From assembly GCF_914271545.1 (NCBI RefSeq), contig NZ_CAJZAH010000001.1, positions 744,001 to 808,000 of the forward strand: DNA of 64,000 bases. Reading direction: 5' to 3'. The position numbers and the translations under genes were made by a program. Within the stretch, counting starts at the first letter, position 1. The number at the start of each line of letters is the position of its first letter. The stretch comes from Cupriavidus respiraculi (lineage in GTDB: Bacteria; Pseudomonadota; Gammaproteobacteria; Burkholderiales; Burkholderiaceae). This document shows, one piece after another, positions 1 to 8,935 of this stretch. Below the pieces are notes generated by a model. The model made no database searches and was not told the DNA's origin. It saw only the letters and a program-made list of their open reading frames with translations.

Positions 1-40
1 CCCTCTCCTTCGGGAATGATGGTGAGCGAAGTGTCCGTGT

Positions 41-1021
41 TCAGGGGATCAGCACCACGGCGCCGGTGGTCAGCCGGCCCTCCAGCTGCCGGTGCGCCTC
101 GCGCACGTCTGCAAGCCCGAAGCGGTGGCCGACGGCGAGCCGCACCTGCCCCGCCGCATGCGCGGCGAACAGCGCCGCGGCTCCGCGCCGCAGCGAGGCC
201 GCGTCCGCGATGAACGTGCGCAGCGTGGGCCGGCACACGCTCAGCGACTTCGCATGCAGCAACTGCAGGTCGAACGCCTCCACGTCGCCCGAGGCGGTGC
301 CGTAGTTGATCGCCATGCCGAGCGGACGCAGGCAGGCCAGCGAGGGCACGAAGACATCCTTGCCGACCGCGTCATAGACCACCGCCACACCCTTGCCGTC
401 GGTCAGCTCCAGCGTGCGCGCGGCGAAGTCCTCGCTGCGGTAGTCGATCACGTGATGGCAGCCATGGGCCAGCGCGATATCGCGCTTGGCCGCCGACCCC
501 ACGGTGCCGATCACCGTCGCGCCCAGCGCACGGGCCCATTGCGACAGGATCACGCCCATGCCGCCCGCGGCGGCATGCACGAGCACCGAATCGCCCGGCT
601 GCACCACGTACAGCCGGCGCAGCAGATATTCGGCCGTCAGTCCGCGCAGCAGCGTCGCGCCGGCCACCTCCTCGCTGATGTCACCGGGCAGCGCGACCAC
701 GCGCGAAGCGGGCACGTTCCGCACCGCCTGGTAGGCCCCGGGGTGGAAATACGCCACGCGCTCGCCCGGCACCAGTCCCTGCACGTCCTCGCCCACCGCC
801 ACGACGTGGCCGGCGCCCTGCGCGCCGAGCGTGATGGGGAACGGCGTCGCCGCATGCGGGCCATGGCTGCCACGGCGCTGGTAGACGTCGGCGAAATTGA
901 GTCCGATGGCGGTCTGGCGGATCTGGACTTCGCCCGGTCGGGGCGGGGTCACCTCGACCTCGACCGTCTCCAGCACCTCCGGCCCCCCATGTCTTTGTAT
1001 ATGTATTGCGATTGTATGCAT
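41..1021 (-). CDS. NADPH:quinone oxidoreductase (zinc-independent MDR family)
   Basis: This 326-residue protein has the usual length of the quinone oxidoreductase branch of the medium-chain dehydrogenase/reductase family. These are cytosolic enzymes that reduce quinones or enones with NADPH. The N-terminal GroES-like part carries GLNFADVYQRRG, and the Rossmann part carries the nucleotide-binding signature AAAGGMGV near residue 150. The cysteine/histidine zinc ligands of alcohol dehydrogenases are not apparent, as expected for this branch. The ATG at 1021 lies inside a GTATGCATAC palindrome. The gene is divergent from the CoA-transferase at 1210, with a 188-base shared control region. The true substrate is not deducible. 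The family call is secure. Confidence 0.9.
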   Translation of the reverse strand: MHTIAIHIQRHGGPEVLETVEVEVTPPRPGEVQIRQTAIGLNFADVYQRRGSHGPHAATPFPITLGAQGAGHVVAVGEDVQGLVPGERVAYFHPGAYQAVRNVPASRVVALPGDISEEVAGATLLRGLTAEYLLRRLYVVQPGDSVLVHAAAGGMGVILSQWARALGATVIGTVGSAAKRDIALAHGCHHVIDYRSEDFAARTLELTDGKGVAVVYDAVGKDVFVPSLACLRPLGMAINYGTASGDVEAFDLQLLHAKSLSVCRPTLRTFIADAASLRRGAAALFAAHAAGQVRLAVGHRFGLADVREAHRQLEGRLTTGAVVLIP

Positions 1022-1182
1022 ACGAATTCCTTGGCGGAGGTGGCAAGGCAGGCGGACAGGGTCATGCGGCGGGACGCAGAAACAGGAAGGCCCGCGCGAA
1101 GTTCAGGCATCTTACCGTCGGTCGCACGCTTTCGTATCAAGGAAATCCCGTATACGTATTTTTATGGATGATGTTCGTATAC
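1014..1182. promoter_or_regulatory. Divergent promoter region with repeated GTATAC-type palindromes
   Basis: A perfect 10-base palindrome, GTATGCATAC, lies at 1014-1023 across the start codon of the quinone reductase. CGTATACG is at 1149-1156 and CGTATAC recurs at 1176-1182, so the two copies sit 27 bases apart. The local sequence is clearly AT-richer than the genes around it. FCD-type GntR regulators commonly bind short palindromes of this shape, and one is encoded at 3480-4157. Control of both divergent genes by it is an inference. Confidence 0.45.
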
Positions 1183-1209
1183 TTTGCTATCCATCCGCCG
1201 GACGACCTC

Positions 1210-2409
1210 ATGACCCAGACCGCCTCTTCCCTGCCACTGCACGGCTACAACGTTCTCGATCTCACGGTGGCGCGGGCTGGCCCGGCAGCCGTGCGCCTGC
1301 TGTCGGACTGGGGCGCGAACGTGATCCGGGTAGAGCCGCCGCCGCCGCAGGACCGCGGCTCGGTCACGGGCCGGCGCCGCGGCTCGGACGAGCAGAACCT
1401 GCACCGCAACAAGCGCAGCATGTGCGTGGACCTGAAGACGGAGGAAGGGGCGCGCATCCTTTCCCGGCTGATCGCGAACACCGATGTGGTGGTCGAGAAC
1501 TTCCGCTCCGCGGTGAAGGCGCGGCTGGGGCTGACCTACGACAAGCTGAGCGCCGCCAATCCCCGCGTGATCCTCGCCAGCATCTCCGGCTTCGGCCAGG
1601 ACGGCCCCTACTGCGAGCGGCCGGGCGTGGACCAGATCGTGCAGGGCATGAGCGGGCTGAGTTCGGTCACCGGCGAACCGGGACGCGGGCCGGTGCGGGT
1701 AGGCATCGCCATCTCGGACACCACCGCCGGCATGTTCCTGGGCCAGGGCATCCTGCTCGCCCTGCTCCACCGCGAGCGCACGGGCCGCGGGCAATGGGTC
1801 CATACGTCGCTGATCGAATCGATGCTCAACAAGCTCGACTTCCAGGGCGCGCGCTACACCGTGGACGGCGAAGTGCCGACGCAGCAGGGCAATGCCCATC
1901 CGACCCTGGTGCCGATGGGCACCTACCGCGCCAGCGACGGCCTGGTCAACATCGCCGCCAGCACCGAGCGCATGTGGACGAACTTCTGCCAGGCGCTGGA
2001 CGCGCAGGCCCTGCAGGCGGACCCGGACTATCGCGACGCCGCCTCCCGCGCGCGCCATCGCGCGCAACTGGACGAAGCCATCAACCGCTGCACCTCGCGC
2101 TACACCTGCGCCGAGCTGATGGCGCGGCTCAATCCCGCGGGCGTGCCGTGCGGACCGATCTTCGATATCGGACAGGCGTTCGAGGACCCGCAGGTGCGCC
2201 ATCTGGGCATGACGCGTCCGGTGCGGCACCCCGTCCTCGGCGAATTGAACCTGCTGCGCTCGCCGATCAATCTGTCGGCCGCCCCGCATCCGGAACGCTT
2301 CGGGCGCGCCGCCCCCGATCCCGGCGAGCAGACCGAGGAACTGCTGAGCGAGCTGGGCTACGACGCGGACCAGGTGGCCCGCTGGAAGCGGGACGGCGTC
2401 GTGGCCTGA
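1210..2409 (+). CDS. Class III (CaiB/BaiF, formyl-CoA transferase type) CoA-transferase
   Basis: This 399-residue protein is of typical family length. Such enzymes move CoA between acyl-CoA and a free carboxylate in the cytosol. The N-terminus GYNVLDLTVARAGPAAV and the later segments NIRVEP-like, NKRSMCVDLK and VENFRSAVKARLGL are standard for the family. The candidate catalytic aspartate is D170 in AISDTTAGM, matching the position in formyl-CoA transferase. The frame stays open upstream to 1006, but the ATG at 1210 begins the conserved domain and is preferred. A Bug solute receptor follows 58 bases downstream, so the pair probably imports and CoA-activates a carboxylic acid. The identity of the acid is unknown. 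Confidence 0.9.
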   Translation: MTQTASSLPLHGYNVLDLTVARAGPAAVRLLSDWGANVIRVEPPPPQDRGSVTGRRRGSDEQNLHRNKRSMCVDLKTEEGARILSRLIANTDVVVENFRSAVKARLGLTYDKLSAANPRVILASISGFGQDGPYCERPGVDQIVQGMSGLSSVTGEPGRGPVRVGIAISDTTAGMFLGQGILLALLHRERTGRGQWVHTSLIESMLNKLDFQGARYTVDGEVPTQQGNAHPTLVPMGTYRASDGLVNIAASTERMWTNFCQALDAQALQADPDYRDAASRARHRAQLDEAINRCTSRYTCAELMARLNPAGVPCGPIFDIGQAFEDPQVRHLGMTRPVRHPVLGELNLLRSPINLSAAPHPERFGRAAPDPGEQTEELLSELGYDADQVARWKRDGVVA

Positions 2410-2467
2410 AAACGGCCGCACCACGGCGCCACCCGACAACAAGACAAGACAAGACAAGGAGACACCG

Positions 2468-3451
2468 ATGTTCCACTACCCACGCCTCGCCGGGCGCGCC
2501 ATCGCGGCGGCGGCCATGTCGCTCGCGCTGGTGCCGGCCGCCGGGCATGCCCAGGGCTACCCGAACAAGCCCATCCGCCTGGTGATCGGCTACTCGCCGG
2601 CGGGCGCGGCCGACTTCATCGCCCGCATCGTCGGCGAAGCCATGTCCAAGGAGCTGGGCCAGCCCGTGCTGGTCGACAACAAGCCCGGCGCGGGCAGCAC
2701 GCTGGCCTCGACGCTGCTGGCGCAGGCGCCGGCCGACGGCTACACGCTGGGCCTGGCGACGGCGACGATCTACGGGATCGACCAGCTGCTGTACAAGACC
2801 AAGTACACCGCGGACAGCTTCACGCCGGTCACGCGGCTGACCGTCTCGCCGCTGATCCTCGCGGTCAACAAGGATCTAGGCGTGGCCGATATCAAGGCGC
2901 TCGCCGCCAAGGCGAAGGCCAATCCGGGCAAGTACAACTATTCGTCGTCGGGCGTGGGCGGCTCGCCCCATGTGGCGGCGCTGACGTTCGAAAAGGCGAT
3001 GGGCGTGAAGATGACCCACGTGCCCTACAAGGGCGGCGCGCCTGCGTTGCAGGCCGTGGCCGCCGGCGACGTGGAGCTGTCGTTCGGCACGGCGGCGTCG
3101 GTGCTGCCGCTCGGCACGCAGGGCGTGGTGAAGATGCTGGGGGTCACCACGGCGCAGCCCTCGGCCGTGGCGCCCGGCGTGCCGGCTCTCGCCGAGCAGG
3201 GACTGCCGGGATTCGAATTCACGTTCTGGTTCGGCCTGTTCGGGCCGGGCGGCATGCCCAAGGAGGTCACCGACAAGCTGTATGCGGTTGCCACCAAGGT
3301 GCTGGCGGACCCCAACGTGCGGGCTCGCCTGGTGGCCAACGGCAACGAGGCGGCGCCCTCGCCGTCGCCGCGGGAATTCGGCCAGTGGGCCGCCGCGGAC
3401 GGCGCCCGCGCCCGCGAGCGCGTGGTGCAGGCCGGCGTCAAGCTGGACTGA
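2468..3451 (+). CDS. Bug-family tripartite tricarboxylate (TTT) solute receptor
   Basis: This 327-residue periplasmic binding protein has a signal peptide ending near residue 29 (AAGHAQG). The Bug hallmarks are present: YPNKPIRLVIGYSPAGAAD at the start of the mature protein, GQPVLVDNKPGAG, ADGYTLG, and MTHVPYKGGAPALQ. Bug proteins capture carboxylates or related organic acids for TctAB-type permeases. No TctA or TctB gene is nearby, which is common for the expanded Bug sets of Burkholderiales. The ATG at 2468 follows an AAGGAG ribosome site. It is probably co-transcribed with the upstream CoA-transferase. The ligand cannot be predicted. Confidence 0.93.
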   Translation: MFHYPRLAGRAIAAAAMSLALVPAAGHAQGYPNKPIRLVIGYSPAGAADFIARIVGEAMSKELGQPVLVDNKPGAGSTLASTLLAQAPADGYTLGLATATIYGIDQLLYKTKYTADSFTPVTRLTVSPLILAVNKDLGVADIKALAAKAKANPGKYNYSSSGVGGSPHVAALTFEKAMGVKMTHVPYKGGAPALQAVAAGDVELSFGTAASVLPLGTQGVVKMLGVTTAQPSAVAPGVPALAEQGLPGFEFTFWFGLFGPGGMPKEVTDKLYAVATKVLADPNVRARLVANGNEAAPSPSPREFGQWAAADGARARERVVQAGVKLD

Positions 3452-3479
3452 GGCGCCAAACCAAGCCGGCGCCGCCGCC

Positions 3480-4157
3480 TCAGCGGCGCGGCCTGCCCGC
3501 CTCCGGCGGCATCGCCGCGATCATGTCGGCATAGACGTTCCCGCCGGTGGCGATGTGGCGCACCATGGCCTGGGCCGCGGCCTCCTCGTCGCCGCGCAGG
3601 ATCGCTTCCATCACGGCGCCGTGCTCCTGCAACGAGGCCCGGATGCGCGCCGGCTTCTCGAAGCGCAGATCCCGCATGCCACGCATCCGCGCGCGCATGG
3701 TGCGGATCTGCCGGCTCAGGATCTCGTTGCAGCAGGCCTCGTAGATGACCGCGTGGAAGCGGTCGTTCGCCATGCGGTATCCATCCGGGTCCAGGCGCTC
3801 GGCCGCCTCGGCGCAGTCCGCATGGGCAGCCTGCATGGCCTCGCGCTGCCCTGGCGAGATGCGCCGCGCGGCCAGCTGCGCGGCCAGCGATTCGAGCTGC
3901 ACCAGGATCTCGCTCATCGCCACGTACTCGCGCAGCGTGATCGACGACACGATCGCGCCCTGCCGCGGCACCAGTTCCACGAGACCGGCCGACGCCAGCT
4001 GGATCAGTGCCTCGCGGGCCGGCGTGCGCGACACCCCGAACCGCGACAGCAGCTGCTGTTCGTCGATCTGGCTGCCGCTGGGCAGCTTGCCGGACAGGAT
4101 TTCCTGCTCGATGGCGGAGCGGATCGTTTCGGCGCGACTCTTTCTTTCTTCCGGCAT
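3480..4157 (-). CDS. GntR-family (FadR/FCD subfamily) transcriptional regulator
   Basis: This 225-residue regulator has an N-terminal winged helix at about residues 8-75 (IRSAIEQEILSGKLPSGSQI, then FGVSRTPAREAL) and a C-terminal all-helical FCD ligand domain. Acidic and histidine residues of the usual metal site are visible in NDRFHAVIYEAC and the late H of MVRHIATGG. The frame remains open to 4439, but the ATG at 4157 puts MPEERKSRAETIRSAI at the proper start of the DNA-binding domain. It ends 28 bases from the convergent Bug gene. It is the natural candidate to control the CoA-transferase/Bug pair and perhaps the quinone reductase, with an organic acid or acyl-CoA as likely effector. Confidence 0.9.
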   Translation of the reverse strand: MPEERKSRAETIRSAIEQEILSGKLPSGSQIDEQQLLSRFGVSRTPAREALIQLASAGLVELVPRQGAIVSSITLREYVAMSEILVQLESLAAQLAARRISPGQREAMQAAHADCAEAAERLDPDGYRMANDRFHAVIYEACCNEILSRQIRTMRARMRGMRDLRFEKPARIRASLQEHGAVMEAILRGDEEAAAQAMVRHIATGGNVYADMIAAMPPEAGRPRR

Positions 4158-4570
4158 GCGGGGTGGGGACAGTTCAGGCAAGGGGGCAAGGGCAATGGAG
4201 CCAAGGAGACTGGCCGATTCTACTATGCCGCCGCGGTCGTGGCCCCTTATGCATGCGCACGCCGTCGCTGTGTGTACGCAACGGTCGACGTCCCCGCGCC
4301 GGGAGGTCTTGGCATAGCGCCGGGAGGCGGGTAGCATGCGCGGCTTCACGCGATTCCAGGGGCCCGCCGAAGGCGCCGGGATCGCGGCCTGCCGTGCCCC
4401 AGCGGACCCCCGCAAAGAGTTACGCCAAATGGCCCTCATACGGGAAACTATCTACAACTTCTGTGCGATAGCGTCGTGGTGACCCATTGTTTAGTCTTCG
4501 CTTCCAATGAAATCGCATTGCCGCGCCCGACCGGCGGCCCGACGTCACACGGTGTGCATGGGAGACTCTA
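4158..4570. other. Noncoding stretch between GntR gene and response regulator
   Basis: About 410 bases that lie upstream of both divergently read genes. No reading frame here has family character. A GCATGC-centred element (TTATGCATGCGCA near 4238-4250) resembles the palindrome at 1014-1023 and could be an autoregulatory site for the GntR protein. The last 100 bases before 4571 are AT-richer and probably hold the promoter of the response regulator. Confidence 0.4.
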
Positions 4571-4987
4571 GTGGAAAGGAATATCAGAATCCTGGTGGTC
4601 GACGACCAGGAAGCCATGCGCCGGATTCTCCGGGCCGAGCTGGCGGAACTGGGCTACGAGAACGTAGACACGGCCGTTGACGGCGCCTGGGGCCTGGTCA
4701 AGCTCAGGGAAGGCCGCTACGACCTGGTCATCACGGACTGGAACATGCCGCACATGGACGGCCTGAGCATGCTCAAGGCGATCCGCAAGGAGTATTCGCG
4801 GCAGCAGCTGCCGGTGCTGATGGTCACGGCCGAGGCACGCCGGCAGAACATTGTCGCGGCGGCCGTGGCGGGCGCGGACGGCTATATCGTCAAGCCGTTT
4901 TCGCTGGCCACGCTGGAAAGCAAGATCGCGAAGATCCTGGAGCGGCGCGAGGCCGGAAAAACCGAGGACGACACCGCGTTCGTCTGA
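4571..4987 (+). CDS. CheY-like single-domain response regulator
   Basis: This 138-residue protein is a receiver domain with only a short charged tail and no output domain. The acidic pair D11-D12 (ILVVDDQEAM), phospho-acceptor D56 (DLVITDWNMP), T86 and K108 (VKPF) are all in place, and the segment after D56 (NMPHMDGLSML) is close to that of chemotaxis CheY. The start is GTG at 4571 behind GGGAGA. No histidine kinase, CheA or flagellar gene is present in the window. It is convergent with pgaD, 150 bases away, so it is not co-transcribed with the pga operon. A role in motility or in switching to biofilm growth is plausible from the family and position but not shown. Confidence 0.9.
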   Translation: MERNIRILVVDDQEAMRRILRAELAELGYENVDTAVDGAWGLVKLREGRYDLVITDWNMPHMDGLSMLKAIRKEYSRQQLPVLMVTAEARRQNIVAAAVAGADGYIVKPFSLATLESKIAKILERREAGKTEDDTAFV

Positions 4988-5137
4988 CCTTCGCGCATCG
5001 TCCATGCGGCCGATGCGCTCCCATACCCCGCATCGCCAGCCCCGCCGCATCATCCATCGGTCGCCCCACCTCCGTGGGGTCTCTCATTCCCCGGCCTGAC
5101 CCGGGAAACGTTACTCCCCCAGCCTCGACCTGCTGCC

Positions 5138-5575
5138 CTACGGCAGGCGTACCGCCGCGATCGTGCCGTCGGCGTCGTGATCCACCACCGCGATCTTCGC
5201 CTGCTGCAGCGCTGCCAGGCGCGGCACGGGCAGCGCGAAACTGCGCGCCAGTTCGTCGTTGCGCAGCGCGGGAATCGCCTTGCGGCGGTCCATGCCCGAG
5301 AAGCGGTACTGGTTGTAGATGGCCCAGGTCAGCAGCACCACGCCGTTGAAGACGCCAACGACCACATAGAGCGTGAGTGTGCTCATGGTGGGGAGCAGCG
5401 CCGACCACACCGGCACGCCGGGGCCCGCTTCGGCCTCCCGCAGGATGGCGAGGATGCCGGTCACGCACAGCCAGCCGAAGCCGATCCACGCAATGGCGGT
5501 CAGCAGCGCATCGAACAGCCAGCCAAGGCGCGAACGGGGGGTGCGGACGATCAGGTCTTCGGAGTGCGGGTTCAT
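5138..5575 (-). CDS. pgaD: PgaD, small membrane subunit of the PNAG synthase
   Basis: This 145-residue inner-membrane protein has two predicted helices, at about residues 20-45 ([20 protein letters not shown]) and 60-85 ([22 protein letters not shown]), followed by a cytoplasmic tail. PgaD partners PgaC to make poly-beta-1,6-N-acetylglucosamine, and in known systems the pair is the target of cyclic di-GMP. The RFSGMDRRK segment just after the second helix matches the conserved part of the family. It starts at ATG 5575, overlapping the pgaC stop by four bases (ATGA). It is the last gene of the operon, and the C-terminus is longer than in some homologues. Confidence 0.88.
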   Translation of the reverse strand: MNPHSEDLIVRTPRSRLGWLFDALLTAIAWIGFGWLCVTGILAILREAEAGPGVPVWSALLPTMSTLTLYVVVGVFNGVVLLTWAIYNQYRFSGMDRRKAIPALRNDELARSFALPVPRLAALQQAKIAVVDHDADGTIAAVRLP

Positions 5576-6909
5576 GAGGATTTCACCGAGTGGATGCCAC
5601 GATCCGGGCTGGTCCAGCGGGCACGCCGGCGCCGGGTGTTGAGCATGACTTTGGGAAAGGCCAGCAGCGTGGTGAGCATGCCCACCATCCAGTAGGCCAG
5701 CGGATACCAGATGATCCAGTACAGCGAACGCCCGAGCCGGGGCTCGTAGCGGCGATCGATCGCGATGCTGACGGCGAACTGCAGCACGCACACCGCCGCC
5801 AGGACCATGCCGGTGAAGCCGGGCGGCATCAGCTTCTCGATGCGGATATTGGCGGGCAGCTCGACGAAATGCCCCAGCGCCCACAGGATGATCGACATGG
5901 CGAACGCGAAGGCCCAGCCCGCGGACAGGCAGTACTCGATCACCAGCGGCCACAACCGGCGATGCCGCCAGCTCCAGATCGACCGCACGTTCTTGAGGAA
6001 GACCTCGGCACCGCCCTGGGCCCAGCGCAGGCGCTGCTTCCACAGGCCGCGCACCGTCTCCGGCATCAGGATCCAGCACAGGCCGCGCGGCTCGTAGAAG
6101 ATCGACCAGTGGTCGCGCTGCAGCTTCCAGCTGATGTCGATGTCCTCGGTGATCATGTCCAGGCTCCAGTAGCCCACGCGGTCCAGCGCGCGGCGGCGGA
6201 AGGCCGCCACCACGCCGGAGACCGTGAACACCTGGCCGTAGACGCGCTGGGTACGCTTGATCAGGCCGATGATCGAGGAGAACTCGCCCACCTGGATGCG
6301 GCCCACCAGCGTGGAGCGCGTGCGGATGCGCGGGTTGCCGGTCACCGCTCCCACTCGGGGGTTGTCCACCATGGGTGCGACCAGATACGCGGCGGCGTCC
6401 GGGTCGAGCACCGCGTCGCCGTCGATGCAGACCAGGTACTCGCCGCGCGCGGCCAGCGTGCCCATGCGCAGCGCCATGGCCTTGCCCTGGTTGTGCGACA
6501 GATGGACCACGCGCAGCCGCTCGTTGTGCGCCGCCATCGCATCGAGCACGGCGCCCGTGCCGTCGCTCGAGCCATCGTTGATGGCGATCACCTCGAAGTT
6601 GGGGTAGCGCTGCGCCAGCGCGGCGCGTAGCGTTTCCTCGCCGTTGCCCTCTTCGTTGTAGCAGGGCACCAGGATGGAGATGAAGGGCTGGCCCGTGACC
6701 TGCGGCGGCTCGCGCCGCTCGCCCCAGGACCAGTTGCCCTCCCAGTGCCACCAGAAGTAGATGCCGCCGGCCATCCACAGGCCGGACATGAACAGCGGAT
6801 AGAAGAAGACGAAGGCGAGCAGCAGGTCTCCCGTGGCGAGCGCGGCCAGGCCGAACGGCAGGCCGAGCGCGATGCAGAGGATGACGAGGGCAAAGAGGCG
6901 GTCGATCAT
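5572..6909 (-). CDS. pgaC: PgaC, PNAG synthase glycosyltransferase (GT2)
   Basis: This 445-residue inner-membrane GT2 enzyme polymerises N-acetylglucosamine from UDP-GlcNAc with beta-1,6 linkages. Two N-terminal helices (residues 5-25 and 30-53) precede the catalytic domain (about 75-330) with NDGSSDGT (D112), CIDGDAV (D163, D165), the base TED (D256) and QRLRW (292-296). C-terminal membrane helices follow from about residue 315. The ATG at 6909 overlaps the pgaB stop by four bases, which fixes the start even though the frame is open to 7266. Spacing and order match canonical pgaABCD. Confidence 0.95.
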   Translation of the reverse strand: MIDRLFALVILCIALGLPFGLAALATGDLLLAFVFFYPLFMSGLWMAGGIYFWWHWEGNWSWGERREPPQVTGQPFISILVPCYNEEGNGEETLRAALAQRYPNFEVIAINDGSSDGTGAVLDAMAAHNERLRVVHLSHNQGKAMALRMGTLAARGEYLVCIDGDAVLDPDAAAYLVAPMVDNPRVGAVTGNPRIRTRSTLVGRIQVGEFSSIIGLIKRTQRVYGQVFTVSGVVAAFRRRALDRVGYWSLDMITEDIDISWKLQRDHWSIFYEPRGLCWILMPETVRGLWKQRLRWAQGGAEVFLKNVRSIWSWRHRRLWPLVIEYCLSAGWAFAFAMSIILWALGHFVELPANIRIEKLMPPGFTGMVLAAVCVLQFAVSIAIDRRYEPRLGRSLYWIIWYPLAYWMVGMLTTLLAFPKVMLNTRRRRARWTSPDRGIHSVKSS

Positions 6910-8924
6910 GGCGCGGGGTACCAGGCGTTGGAGAGCGCCGGCCGTATCGCGTCGAGCCGGGGCTGGTTGCTGTGGAAGTCGTCCGGGTAGTAGCCGAAAT
7001 TCGCGGCGCCGCGCCGTTGCAGGCGCTGCATCCAGCCGGCCAGCACCGCGCTGTCCACGGGCGGCGCGTCGGGCGTGCGCCAGTCGCGGCTCTGCAGCTC
7101 GAACACGGTGCGGTTCAGCGCACCGGGACGGCGGGCGATGGTGTCGACGAGCGCATCGAGCCAGGCGTGTTCCTGACCCGCCGGTACCTGCTCCATGTAC
7201 GGCATGGCCATCGGCGCGGTCCAGTCGTAGGCGGCCAGGAAGTCGTCCAGGTTCTGTGCGAACCATGCCTCGCTCTCGGGCTGCAGGATGGGTGCGGCAA
7301 AGATGTTGCGCGCCGTCTTGATGGCCGGCCCGCGGATGGCGCGAACCTTGCCCGTCAGCTCCTGCGTAAAGCTCACCAGCGCGCGGCTCTTCATGCGCGT
7401 CCAGCGCTGCATCAGCTCGGGATCGGCGCGCAGCGCGGCGATGGACGTGGGCAGTCCGGCGTCGCGGTACGCGGCGAGCGCGGGGGCGCTGGCGTCCTCG
7501 AAGTCGCTCAGCACCGCGTCGTCGTGGAACAGGATGCCGTCGAACACCGCGTGGCGCGACAGGTCTTCATACAGCTCCCCGATGCGCACGCGGGCCTGCG
7601 GGTCGAACGGCGACAGGCGGCGGTACTGCTTGCCGTCCACGGCAGTCTTGCCGGTCTGCGGATCCCAGCGTTCGACCCGCGCGATGGCCGGATCGAGGTC
7701 CACCGCCAGCACCGGCATCCACGCATAGACCTTCACGTTGGCGCGATTGCGCAGCTGCCACGCCACGCGGTTGAACAGGTCTGCGCGCACCGGCAGCAGG
7801 CGGTTGGGGAAGTACACCGACTTCACCAGTCCGCTACCGTCCGGGTCGGCGAACGCCTGCAGGAACACCGTGTCGATGTTCAGGTCGGCGATGCGCTGCA
7901 CCAGCTTGTCGAGGTTGCGGTCGATCTGGGTGGGATCTGCATCGTAGACATAGTCCAGGTCCACATGCGCCACCCGCATCGGCGTGCGCTCCTCCATGTT
8001 CGCCACCGACTGCGCGAAGCCGCGCAGGCTGGGATCGTCGCCGAGCAGCAGGCGCGGTGCGGACATCAGGCGTTCCACCGTCGCCAGCCCGTCCTGCAGC
8101 GTGAAGGCCATGCGGTAGCCGTTCTCCCCGATGATGCGCAGCGCGGTGCCGCCTTCGGCGCCATAGGGCCAGATCCACACGCGCACGGGCTTGCCGGTGG
8201 CACGCTGCACCTTCTGCGTGATGCGCTCCACGTCGGCGCGCACGCGTCGTTCGTAGGCGGCGTCGGTCTCGTAGGTGCCGGTCGCCGGATCGAAGGCGCG
8301 TACCGCCGCGGCAGGCTGCGTGTTGCCCTGCGGGTTGGCGCGCGCGCCGTAGTGCAGGTCGTCGGTGTGCGCGCCGATTTCCACGAGCCCGGAGGCGGCG
8401 ATCTCGCGCACCTGGCGCCAGGTCAGCATGCGCTCGCGCTCGGTCGGCGTGCCGCCGAAGTCGACGGGCGCGTCATCCGGCGTATCCATCCACTTGCCCA
8501 CGGGGGCCAGCACCGCTGGCCAGCGGTATGCCTTGAGCAGCGGCATCACGCGGGTGTAGAAGCTGCGATAGCCGTCGTCGAACGTGAGCAGCACGGCCTT
8601 GGCGGGCAGCGCCTGGCCGCCTTGCCGCGCGGCCAGGATCTGGTCCACCGAGACCGCCTGGTAGCCGTTCTCCCGCAGCCAGGCCAGTTGCCCGATCAGG
8701 TGGTCGGTGCGCACGCTCAGGTAGGCCTGGTCCGGGTCCTTGTCCTCGACGTCGTGATACGCGAGCACCACGACATGGTTGGCCGGCCAGGGGCGCTCGG
8801 CCTGGGCCACCGGCCGCTCGGCCGGGGGCGTGAAGACCGGAATGTCCTTGGCGCAGGCGCCCAGCAGCACGGCGGTGACAAGCAGAAGAATGAAGCGATA
8901 GGCACGCATCAGTGTGGCGTTCAT
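6906..8924 (-). CDS. pgaB: PgaB, poly-GlcNAc N-deacetylase lipoprotein
   Basis: This 672-residue outer-membrane lipoprotein partly deacetylates PNAG during export. The lipobox LLGAC places the lipidated cysteine at residue 24. The N-terminal carbohydrate esterase 4 domain (about 50-300) carries [17 protein letters not shown], the catalytic pair D116-D117 in [11 protein letters not shown] and the metal-ligand region HTDDLHYG. The C-terminal glycoside-hydrolase-like half begins at [13 protein letters not shown], about residue 350, and contains [12 protein letters not shown]. The ATG at 8924 is chosen, and a second in-frame ATG at 8909 is possible. The pgaA stop lies 11 bases upstream, so translation is probably coupled. 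Confidence 0.95.
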   Translation of the reverse strand: MNATLMRAYRFILLLVTAVLLGACAKDIPVFTPPAERPVAQAERPWPANHVVVLAYHDVEDKDPDQAYLSVRTDHLIGQLAWLRENGYQAVSVDQILAARQGGQALPAKAVLLTFDDGYRSFYTRVMPLLKAYRWPAVLAPVGKWMDTPDDAPVDFGGTPTERERMLTWRQVREIAASGLVEIGAHTDDLHYGARANPQGNTQPAAAVRAFDPATGTYETDAAYERRVRADVERITQKVQRATGKPVRVWIWPYGAEGGTALRIIGENGYRMAFTLQDGLATVERLMSAPRLLLGDDPSLRGFAQSVANMEERTPMRVAHVDLDYVYDADPTQIDRNLDKLVQRIADLNIDTVFLQAFADPDGSGLVKSVYFPNRLLPVRADLFNRVAWQLRNRANVKVYAWMPVLAVDLDPAIARVERWDPQTGKTAVDGKQYRRLSPFDPQARVRIGELYEDLSRHAVFDGILFHDDAVLSDFEDASAPALAAYRDAGLPTSIAALRADPELMQRWTRMKSRALVSFTQELTGKVRAIRGPAIKTARNIFAAPILQPESEAWFAQNLDDFLAAYDWTAPMAMPYMEQVPAGQEHAWLDALVDTIARRPGALNRTVFELQSRDWRTPDAPPVDSAVLAGWMQRLQRRGAANFGYYPDDFHSNQPRLDAIRPALSNAWYPAP

Positions 8925-8935
8925 GGCGTGCGTCC

